Source: an uncultured Bacteroidales bacterium
Lineage (GTDB): Bacteria > Bacteroidota > Bacteroidia > Bacteroidales > P3
Direction: 5' to 3'
NCBI GenBank assembly: GCA_905236405.1
Contig: CAJOQB010000244.1
Span: 1-5,222 of the forward strand
DNA length: 5,222 nucleotides
Positions 1 through 5,222 of this stretch are shown here, piece by piece (positions within the stretch are counted from its first letter, which is position 1; each line of letters starts with the position of its first letter). A program made the translations under genes and the position numbers. The notes beneath the pieces are model-generated. The model was not told the origin of the DNA, searched no databases, and worked only from the letters and a program-made list of their open reading frames with translations.

Positions 1-338
1 AGCAGCGAGCTGTTGTCGCTGCACAGCCCCATCTCCTCCAACGCCAGCTGCACCGCTGCCCAGTGGTATTTCTTGGTAATCATCTTGGCCACTATCAACT
101 GGGCAATCATGCTGCGGATGGCCTCCAAGCTGATGGCAATGCCGCCCACGTTGGAGACGAAAGCCCTCGACTGGTAGTCAGCGGGGAAATGGGTCGTCGC
201 CGATTGCTGGGGGGTGGAGGGCGCAGCGGCTGTGGTGCCGCTATAGTTGTTGATGTTCACCGCGGAGACGCTGCCGCATTGGTTGTTCACCTGGTTGATG
301 TTGATGCTTTTCAGCAATTCTTCGATATTCATATTCAT
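1..338 (-). CDS. ORF B: small protein of unknown function, 5' part only
   Basis: This reading frame is open from an ATG at 338 to the window edge, giving 112 codons and no stop, so the C-terminus is missing. I chose the ATG at 338 because it overlaps the stop of ORF A as ATGA, the usual form of translational coupling; a second ATG two codons later is possible. No Shine-Dalgarno is visible. Residues 1-12 could form a short helix. Residues 14-34 are rich in Asn, Gly and Val and contain INQVNNQCGSVSAVN. Residues 35-50 are a low-complexity Ala/Thr/Ser/Pro/Gln linker. FPADYQS follows at 51-57, and residues 66-105 look like a compact helical domain with MITKKYHWAAVQLALEEMGL. There is no signal peptide or membrane segment, so it is probably cytoplasmic. 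The overall layout reminds me of small accessory proteins common in Bacteroidales, but that is memory, not a match. The motif at 14-28 recurs at the end of ORF A. Confidence 0.8.
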   Translation of the reverse strand, partial: MNMNIEELLKSININQVNNQCGSVSAVNINNYSGTTAAAPSTPQQSATTHFPADYQSRAFVSNVGGIAISLEAIRSMIAQLIVAKMITKKYHWAAVQLALEEMGLCSDNSSL

Positions 339-1129
339 TTGCTTATGGTTGAGTTGTAATCGTGTGGAAACGATGCTGCATTGAGTCCGACGACCGTGCC
401 ACAGCCATTATTGAATTGGTTGATGACGGTACGCGGTGTCTTGGATTCGTCCTGTGGCAGCTGTTGCAGTCGCATATAGTATTCGTCTGGTAGTTTCCTG
501 ACATCGTAGCACTGGCACAGCATCCCGTACCCTTTTTCCCGCTCCGGCAATGGACGACCCTCGAAGTATGTCAGTTCCTTTACAAACTGGGCCAGACGTG
601 CCTGTCTCTGCACATCGGCGATATCTAACGACGCAGGGGTCGCGGCAGTAGCGGTCTCGTCTTTCAGTGCCTGCACAAATTGGTCGAAGGCGGCATAGCT
701 GCCGTGCAAGTTGCTCACCGCCCATGTCTCCATATGGGCCAACGCCCTTGCGTTGTCGCCGCCGGCACTGCCAATGGCATAATAGACCACCGCCATCAAC
801 AGTGCGTGGGGACGGCCCATGGGTACCGCCAGTTGCTTCGCCGACGGGTCGTTGTCGTCGTCATAGCCCCATATCAGCCTCCCGTCTCTGGCTATCGACT
901 GGCGTTCTATCGTGTCGAACAGCTGTTGGGCATCATCGCCCTCCCCTACCCTGTCATACACATAGCGTCCGAGGCAGAGCATCGCGTCGAGAAACAAATC
1001 GGCTTCCGCCGGACGATCGAAGCCCATCGGCTCCATTCCGCCCAGAAGAGCCACGGCCTTGATGGCCACTGTGTCTCTCTCTGCTCCTTGTTCTCCAAAC
1101 CGGAGATATTTCCTCGGCACTAATATCAT
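335..1129 (-). CDS. ORF A: 264-aa hypothetical protein with a C-terminal motif shared with ORF B
   Basis: This complete frame runs from an ATG at 1129 to a TGA at 335-337. The start fits a Bacteroidetes-type promoter about 57 bases upstream; the leader just before the ATG is AT-rich with no Shine-Dalgarno, which is normal in this phylum. I do not recognise the family. There is no signal peptide and no clear membrane span, so a cytoplasmic protein is likely. Residues 20-160 look mainly helical (for example ADLFLDAMLCLGRYVYDRV at 43-61 and the hydrophobic HALLMAVVYYAIG at 108-120), with an acidic turn YDDDND at 89-94. An Ala/Thr-rich linker sits at 159-167 and a charged helical stretch at 169-190. 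The tail carries INQFNNGCGTVVGLN at 236-250 and FPHDYNS at 254-260, and ends four residues later. The same motif opens ORF B, whose start overlaps this stop by four bases, so the two products are probably made together and may interact. No catalytic motif is visible. Confidence 0.85.
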   Translation of the reverse strand: MILVPRKYLRFGEQGAERDTVAIKAVALLGGMEPMGFDRPAEADLFLDAMLCLGRYVYDRVGEGDDAQQLFDTIERQSIARDGRLIWGYDDDNDPSAKQLAVPMGRPHALLMAVVYYAIGSAGGDNARALAHMETWAVSNLHGSYAAFDQFVQALKDETATAATPASLDIADVQRQARLAQFVKELTYFEGRPLPEREKGYGMLCQCYDVRKLPDEYYMRLQQLPQDESKTPRTVINQFNNGCGTVVGLNAASFPHDYNSTISK

Positions 1130-1179
1130 GTTTTACAATTGATTCTATTATTTTTGGTGAAAGAATTTTGTAAATAATT

Positions 1180-1219
1180 GAGGTACAAAGATACAAATAA
1201 TTCATATTCAGAAAAACAC
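1180..1219 (-). promoter_or_regulatory. Bacteroidetes-type promoter for the ORF A-ORF B unit
   Basis: On the minus strand TATCTTTG at 1193-1186 matches the Bacteroidetes -7 element TAnnTTTG exactly. A T-rich GTGTTTTTC at 1219-1211 lies at about the right distance for the -33 element but is only a weak match to TTTG. Transcription would start a few bases past 1186, leaving a leader of roughly 50 bases before the ATG at 1129. It lies in the AT-rich spacer directly ahead of ORF A, which supports it, and it would let ORF A and B be expressed separately from the efflux genes. The element is short, so a chance match is possible. Confidence 0.65.
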
Positions 1220-1471
1220 CCATTATGAGATTTTTTCAACAAACAGTTCCTTTCTCTTGACAAACAACGTTTTGTGTGTTGAAAACAAATTAACAATCAT
1301 CAAACGTGGGGAAACTACTTTGGAAAAAACAAGGAAGGCCGGACGGAAGATGCAGGATTGCGGCGGGCAATAAAAACCACGATGCGGCGTTACTTTTGGT
1401 GACGTTGCTTTGGCTCGGCATAGTGAGCAAGCTCCCTCTGCACTCGCTTTGCACAACGTTTGTTTTAGTGA

Positions 1472-1535
1472 TTAACTTTTAATGATGGGGCTGACGCAGG
1501 GAAGGGTCAGCAGGAGGACGAGGATTTTTTTTCAT
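1472..1535 (-). pseudogene. Possible fossil or slippery signal-peptide start
   Basis: On the minus strand an AGGA (1543-1540) sits four bases before an ATG (1535-1533), which is followed directly by eight A residues (1532-1525). As written, the frame gives only 18 residues beginning MKKNPRPP and stops at 1479. With one A fewer it reads MKKILVLLLTLPCVSP and a few more residues to a TAA at 1474-1472. That is a textbook n-region plus hydrophobic core of a secretion signal. This suggests a decayed secreted-protein gene whose body is gone, or chance in a short AT-rich tract. The AGGA also lies in one arm of a 7-bp AU-rich hairpin (1521-1527 with 1537-1543). The call is weak because nothing recognisable follows. 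Confidence 0.25.
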
Positions 1536-1577
1536 TAAATCCTATTACTAAGAATTATAAATAACGATTAAGCATCA

Positions 1578-1591
1578 TTTTCACCTTTCAC
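1578..1591 (+). repeat. Short low-complexity repeat, copy 1, just after the channel gene
   Basis: TTTTCACCTTTCAC on the plus strand is identical over 14 bases to minus-strand 2906-2893, so the two copies are inverted and bracket the channel gene. This copy starts 13 bases beyond the stop codon. Both belong to a TTTCACC/TTTCACT type of simple repeat; from memory such tracts are common between genes in Prevotella-like genomes, which I could not verify here. Confidence 0.5.
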
Positions 1592-1603
1592 TTTTTACCG
1601 TTC

Positions 1604-2959
1604 TCATTTGTGGAGGTCCATCAGGCGACGGCGAGCCACGATGTAGGTGGTGTGACGGTCGGTAATGGCGTTTTGAGCATGGAGCAGCAAAGCGTGTGCT
1701 TCCAGCACATCGGAGAGGGTGTAGACGCCAGCCCGATAGTTGAGGACGGCCAAACGGTAGTTTTCCTTCGCTATCTCCAGTGCGACGGAGTCGGACCGCA
1801 TGAGCATAGCGGCATCGAGCATGTCGCTGTAGGCCTTCTCCTCTTCGAGCGACATCATTTGGTTGTAGTATTCTTGCTTTTCGCGGGCCTCTGCAATACG
1901 TATGTCGTGCTGCTTCAGTTTGTGTGATGTTTCCCACCAGCCGGTCAGAGGTACGGAGAGCGAGACGAGTCCCACGGCATTGGCCGACGCGTCTTTTTTG
2001 ATGATGTTGCCGTAAAAACCTGAGCCAACGATAGCGATCTGGGGAAGTGCTTCACCGACAGTGAGACGTTTCTGCAGTTGTTCGGCTTCGACGCTCAATT
2101 CAAGAAGTCGCTTTTCGGGGCGTTGTGACTGCTTGATTGCTTGATAGGTTGATAGGTCAAGTGGGATTTGATTGCGTATAGGTTCTTCGGTGAAAACCAG
2201 TGTGTCGCTGTAGTCGATGCCTATCTGGCAGCAGAGGAGGCGTTTGGAGAGGCGTATGCCGCTGGATAGTTGCTGCTGGTTGGCAAGCATCTCGTTGCGT
2301 TTCAGTTGCAGTTGCAGGGCATCGGAACGGGTAACGAGGCCGTTGGCAAGGGCCGACTGCACCACTCGGTCCAACGTGTCGAGAAGCGTGAGGGCGGCAT
2401 TTACCGTTGCCACTTTCTTTTGCAGGCCTGTGACGAGGTAGAAGGTCGACTCGATATTTTCGAGGATGTCGCGTTCTTTCATCTCCGACTGCAGTTCAGC
2501 GGCTTCGACACCTATGCTGGCCAACTTGTTGCCCGTGACGATGCGGCCACCTGCATAGAGCGGCTGGGTAATCATCACCGACCCCGAGGCTCCTTTCTTC
2601 ATCAGTGAGGTCTCCTTCTGTATATCGCTTTCGGTTGACACCAGATCGTACAGCGATTCGAGCAGTTCGCGCATATCGTTCGACTGCATGTCCTCGAGCC
2701 CGAAATGGATAATCGGATTGACAGCCCAGTAGCCCAATCCGGCGAGGTTCACCTGCGGGAAGTATTTGGTGAACACCTGCTTCTTCACCTCGCGGGCATT
2801 CTCGATATCCATCTGCGAGGTGCGAATCTCCACATTGTTGCGCCGTGCAAGAGCCAGGCAACTGTCGAGCGTGAGCGTCTGAGCCATGCAAGGTGAAAGG
2901 TGAAAAGTGAAAGTTGAACTTATGGCTGCCAAAAGCAGTATCTTCAATTTATGTCTCAT
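1604..2959 (-). CDS. TolC/OprM-type outer-membrane efflux channel
   Basis: This 451-residue protein is the outer-membrane exit duct of a tripartite efflux pump; channels of this family form trimers of a beta-barrel with a long periplasmic alpha-helical tunnel. Its length is normal for the family. A signal peptide is visible at about 1-26 (KLKILLLAAISS core), with likely cleavage after CMA, leaving QTLTLDS. The two-fold repeat of the OEP family can be followed. The first half has LDSCLALARRNN at 31-42, TQPLYAGGRI at 131-140 and GLVTRSDALQLQLKRNE at 207-223. The second half has SVPLTGWWETSHKL at 335-348 and YRAGVYTLSDVLEAHALLLHAQN at 408-430. The start ATG is four bases after the stop of the RND pump and has a good ribosome-binding site, so it is the distal gene of that operon. 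The region of the signal peptide after ISS is coded by a low-complexity repeat. LSPC at 21-24 is not a proper lipobox, because Pro precedes Cys, so lipidation is unlikely. Confidence 0.93.
   Translation of the reverse strand: MRHKLKILLLAAISSTFTFHLSPCMAQTLTLDSCLALARRNNVEIRTSQMDIENAREVKKQVFTKYFPQVNLAGLGYWAVNPIIHFGLEDMQSNDMRELLESLYDLVSTESDIQKETSLMKKGASGSVMITQPLYAGGRIVTGNKLASIGVEAAELQSEMKERDILENIESTFYLVTGLQKKVATVNAALTLLDTLDRVVQSALANGLVTRSDALQLQLKRNEMLANQQQLSSGIRLSKRLLCCQIGIDYSDTLVFTEEPIRNQIPLDLSTYQAIKQSQRPEKRLLELSVEAEQLQKRLTVGEALPQIAIVGSGFYGNIIKKDASANAVGLVSLSVPLTGWWETSHKLKQHDIRIAEAREKQEYYNQMMSLEEEKAYSDMLDAAMLMRSDSVALEIAKENYRLAVLNYRAGVYTLSDVLEAHALLLHAQNAITDRHTTYIVARRRLMDLHK
2893..2906 (-). repeat. 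Short low-complexity repeat, copy 2, inside the channel's signal-peptide codons
   Basis: The minus strand reads TTTTCACCTTTCAC at 2906-2893, identical to plus-strand 1578-1591. It sits within a longer run of TTTCACT/TTTCACC units (about 2913-2892) that encodes the TFTFHLS part of the signal peptide. The gene therefore seems to use repeat-derived sequence as coding sequence at its least constrained end. Confidence 0.5.
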
Positions 2960-2963
2960 GTTG

Positions 2964-5222
2964 TTATCTCCTATCTATTTTCAGGGGGCGGAAGTTCTGA
3001 CGTTGCTTGTTCTCGAAGGCCACACAGTAGGCCACCGGTAGGACGGTGATGATGAGCGGCAGGGTGAAGAGGGTGCCGAAACAAATCACCACGCCCATGG
3101 GCATCCAGAGCATCGTGCCAGCCAGTATCATCGGCACCACGCCGATAGCGGTGGTGGCGGAGGTAAGGAAGATGGGGCGCATACGGCGCAGACCTGCATG
3201 GAAAGCGGCGTCGCGCACCGACATCAGCTCCTTGTTTCTCAGTTCGGCCACATAGTCGTACATGATGATGGCGTTGCGAACTATGATACCCACCAGCGAG
3301 ATAAGACCCAGCACCGCCGAGATGGAGAAATCGAGGCCGAAAATCCACAGGCCTATGTTGGCGCCAAAGACACACAGCACCGCCATCGAGATGGCCAGCA
3401 GCGAGATGTTCAGCTTGCCATAGTGGATGATAAGCACCAGAAACATGACGGCAATGGCCGCCACGATGGCCATCACCAGACTGGGTAGCAGGCTCGAGGT
3501 GAGGGCATAGGTGCCGCCGGGCTCCACGGTGACACCCTCCGGCAGTTCCATCTTGTCAAGTTCCCGCTTAATCTTATAGTATTCCTTAATCTGACCCTCA
3601 CCCGTCAGCACATCGGCAGACACGGTGACGCACCGTACCCCGTTCCGATGAGGCATATTGTTGTGGTGGAACCGCGGCTGGATGTCAGCCACCTGGCGCA
3701 ACGGCACCCACATCCCCGGTTGCGCACAGGGCACCAGCATATCGCCCAACGAACCGTAGTCGATATTTTCCTTACCCTCTGAATAGATGGAGATGGGAAT
3801 ACTGTAGTCGCCCTCCCATAGCGACGAGAGCGTAGTGCCCGAGAGAGCCCCACTCAGGTAGACAGAAAGCGTCGACTGTGTAATACCCAAGCGGTTGGCT
3901 TCGTCTGTCTTCAGTACCACATCGACCATCTCTTCGGTCTCGTCGAAGTCGGAGTGGACATAGAACAACTTCGGATTCTGCTTCATCAGCCGCAACAGCG
4001 AATCGCGCACCATCGAAATCTCGCCATAGTTGTCACCCTTCACGCGGAACTCCACCGGCACCGCCACCGACTGGTAGTCCATCTGCTTGAATCGAATCTG
4101 CGCCTGCGGGAAGATATTCTCGTAGCGCTGTGCATACTCGCCCACTAACTCCTTGGTCGCCTTGTCACCCACGGTATTGACAATAAACTGCGCATAATGG
4201 TCCGACGCCAGCTGCGGCGCATAGGTCATGTGAAAACGCGGCGACGACATGCCCACAAACGAGGTGACGTTCTTGACGCGCTTGTCTTGCATGAGCAGTG
4301 TCAAAAGCGAGTCAGCCACCTCGCTGGTCTCTTCTATCGACGAGCTGGCAGCCATGTGTATCTCCACCGCGAAACTGTCGCGCTCGGCCTTGGGTAGAAT
4401 CTGTATGTTGAGTTGGGTAAACAGGAAAGCACCCAGCAGCGTCAACATGCCGCCTGTGGCTATGGTAAGTATTTTATGACGGAAGCAAAAGGTGAGCAGT
4501 TTTTCGTAGCCCCTTTGCAGCCAGTCAAAGAAGGCATTCTGTACGCGATCCAGTTTCGAAACCTTCTCGCCCGTTGTGCGTTTGATAAAGCGCGAAGCGA
4601 GGAACGGGATGACCTGTATGGCGTAGAGGAAGCTGCAAGCCAGCGCTATAAGGATGGTCCAGGGGAAGAGATTCACGAAGTCGCCCATGATAGTGCCCTT
4701 GAGGATGACCAGTGCAGGGAAGAACATCATGGCGATGGAGGCGGTGGCGAAAAGCATCGAGTTGGCCAGTTTGCTGGTCGATACCACTGCCGAATACCAT
4801 CGCGAATGACCCTCCCTCAGCAGGTCCGTGTATCCGTCGATGACCACCACCGAGTCGTCCACAATCATGCCCAGCACGGCGATGAGGGCGGCCAGGGTGA
4901 CGGTATTCAGTTCGAAGCCGATAAAGTACATGATGCCCAGCGTAGTCGCGATGCAGATGGGTACCGAGGTGGAACTGATGAGGGCTGTGCGCAGCGGGAA
5001 GAGCATGAGCATCACGAAGATGACGATGAGAATGGCCTCGATGAGATCTTTGAGGAACGACCGTACCGAGTTGTCCACCACCTTGGGTTGGTCGGTGATA
5101 CGGTGGATATGGATGTCGGGGGTGATGGTAGCCTCGTAGTCCTTAATAATCTTCTCCACCTTGTCGCCGAAGTCCACCACGTTGTTGTCCGGCCGCATCT
5201 CTATCGAGAGCATCAGGCAGCG
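2964..5222 (-). CDS. RND-family proton-driven efflux pump, C-terminal three quarters
   Basis: This is the inner-membrane engine of a tripartite efflux system, exchanging protons for substrate. The frame is open to the window edge (about 752 residues), so the ATG at 5213 is internal, not the true start. By alignment of the TM4 Asp pair with AcrB D407/D408, roughly 290 N-terminal residues (TM1 and most of the first porter half) lie outside. Counting from that Met: TM2 about 58-78, TM3 85-103, TM4 106-128 with VDDSVVVID (Asp 119-120), TM5 155-172, TM6 183-208, and TM7 249-268 followed by LPKAERDSFAVEI at 273-285. The second periplasmic porter/docking region spans about 275-570. TM8 to TM12 lie between 574 and 732, with RRMRPIFLTSATTAIGVVP at 676-694. 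The Asp pair indicates the hydrophobe/drug (HAE-like) branch, but the substrate is unknown. TM10 carries Arg 646 (GIIVRNAI) where AcrB has Lys 940; the Asp-to-basic spacing (526 versus 532 residues) supports the equivalence. The outer-membrane channel follows four bases downstream. Confidence 0.95.
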   Translation of the reverse strand, partial: RCLMLSIEMRPDNNVVDFGDKVEKIIKDYEATITPDIHIHRITDQPKVVDNSVRSFLKDLIEAILIVIFVMLMLFPLRTALISSTSVPICIATTLGIMYFIGFELNTVTLAALIAVLGMIVDDSVVVIDGYTDLLREGHSRWYSAVVSTSKLANSMLFATASIAMMFFPALVILKGTIMGDFVNLFPWTILIALACSFLYAIQVIPFLASRFIKRTTGEKVSKLDRVQNAFFDWLQRGYEKLLTFCFRHKILTIATGGMLTLLGAFLFTQLNIQILPKAERDSFAVEIHMAASSSIEETSEVADSLLTLLMQDKRVKNVTSFVGMSSPRFHMTYAPQLASDHYAQFIVNTVGDKATKELVGEYAQRYENIFPQAQIRFKQMDYQSVAVPVEFRVKGDNYGEISMVRDSLLRLMKQNPKLFYVHSDFDETEEMVDVVLKTDEANRLGITQSTLSVYLSGALSGTTLSSLWEGDYSIPISIYSEGKENIDYGSLGDMLVPCAQPGMWVPLRQVADIQPRFHHNNMPHRNGVRCVTVSADVLTGEGQIKEYYKIKRELDKMELPEGVTVEPGGTYALTSSLLPSLVMAIVAAIAVMFLVLIIHYGKLNISLLAISMAVLCVFGANIGLWIFGLDFSISAVLGLISLVGIIVRNAIIMYDYVAELRNKELMSVRDAAFHAGLRRMRPIFLTSATTAIGVVPMILAGTMLWMPMGVVICFGTLFTLPLIITVLPVAYCVAFENKQRQNFRPLKIDRR
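2968..2972 (-). promoter_or_regulatory. Ribosome-binding site of the channel gene
   Basis: The minus strand reads AGGAG eight bases before the ATG at 2959, within the last codons of the RND pump. It fixes the channel's start and suggests translation coupled to the pump. It stands out because neither ORF A nor ORF B has such a site. Confidence 0.7.

Larger units (their letters stand above)
1130..1603. other. Spacer between the efflux operon and ORF A, no convincing gene
   Basis: This 474-base stretch separates the channel gene from ORF A. From 1130 to about 1320 it is AT-rich and holds the ORF A promoter. From about 1320 to 1465 it is clearly richer in G and C and stays open on the minus strand as part of a 77-codon frame (1223-1456). 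That frame has a Cys-rich start (four Cys in the first 35 residues), no Shine-Dalgarno and no signal peptide, and it ends at the ORF A promoter; I do not regard it as a gene. The GC-rich block could be an interspersed intergenic repeat or a gene remnant. A small hairpin, GCTGAC (1490-1495) with GTCAGC (1506-1511), has no adjacent U-run on the minus strand. No strong terminator for the efflux operon is visible; the nearest candidate, 1563-1579, has a weak AU-rich stem. Confidence 0.6.

Noticed and set aside
680..1123. Long plus-strand open frames opposite ORF A, with similar ones opposite the channel and pump genes
   Set aside because: They arise from the GC-rich codon use of the minus-strand genes, have no start signals, and give translations with no coherent domain.
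954..1223. An 89-codon minus-strand frame overlapping the ORF A start
   Set aside because: It is out of frame with ORF A, begins upstream of the predicted transcription start, and most of it lies over ORF A codons, so it is a shadow.
1391..1398. TACTTTTG, a plus-strand match to TAnnTTTG
   Set aside because: There is no -33 element at the right distance and no plus-strand gene follows. One such match is expected by chance every few kilobases.
1223..1456. A 77-codon minus-strand open frame in the spacer
   Set aside because: It has no ribosome-binding site, no promoter, no recognisable domain, and its 3' half is AT-rich spacer sequence ending at the ORF A promoter. I describe it as part of the spacer instead.
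1490..1511. Six-base-pair hairpin GCTGAC/GTCAGC as a terminator of the efflux operon
   Set aside because: On the minus strand it is followed by CCCATCATTAAAAG, with no U-run, and the loop is ten bases. It does not make a convincing intrinsic terminator.
1563..1579. Weak hairpin AATGAT/ATCGTT just after the channel gene as a terminator
   Set aside because: The stem is AU-rich with a G-U pair, and no clean U-run follows.
2883..2900. LSPC in the channel precursor as a lipoprotein lipobox
   Set aside because: Pro directly before Cys is not accepted by signal peptidase II consensus rules; cleavage after CMA by signal peptidase I is more plausible.

Overview
The window looks like a piece of a Bacteroidales chromosome, most likely Prevotella or a close relative. 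The evidence is a promoter of the Bacteroidetes type (TAnnTTTG), start codons mostly without Shine-Dalgarno sequences, GC-rich genes separated by an AT-rich spacer, and simple TTTCACC/TTTCACT repeats, which I associate with this group. Every supported gene lies on the minus strand, so transcription runs from position 5222 towards position 1.

Region 5222-1604 is the end of a tripartite efflux operon. It holds the C-terminal three quarters of an RND inner-membrane pump (2964-5222, its 5' end outside the window). Four bases later comes a complete TolC/OprM-type outer-membrane channel (1604-2959). The usual third partner, a periplasmic membrane-fusion protein, is not in the window and would be expected beyond position 5222. 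Together these parts would move a substrate from the inner membrane or periplasm to the outside using proton flow. The substrate cannot be read from the sequence, but the paired Asp residues in TM4 point to the drug/hydrophobe branch rather than the heavy-metal branch.

Region 1603-1130 is a 474-base spacer without a convincing gene. It holds a short low-complexity repeat that recurs inverted in the channel's signal-peptide region, a possible fossil of a secreted-protein start with an eight-A tract, a moderately GC-rich block of unknown nature, and a promoter for the next genes.

Region 1129-1 is a separate two-gene unit of unknown function. ORF A (335-1129, 264 aa, complete) overlaps ORF B (1-338, 5' part only, 112 codons) by an ATGA junction. 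The C-terminal tail of A and the N-terminus of B carry the same short motif, INQ-x-NN-x-CG-x-V-x3-N followed by FPxDYxS. This is the most interesting signal in the window. A motif at the end of one protein and the start of its translationally coupled neighbour resembles the layout of homotypic-motif (amyloid-type) signalling pairs. It could also be a truncated duplication within an accessory gene family of this phylum. Neither product could be assigned a function.
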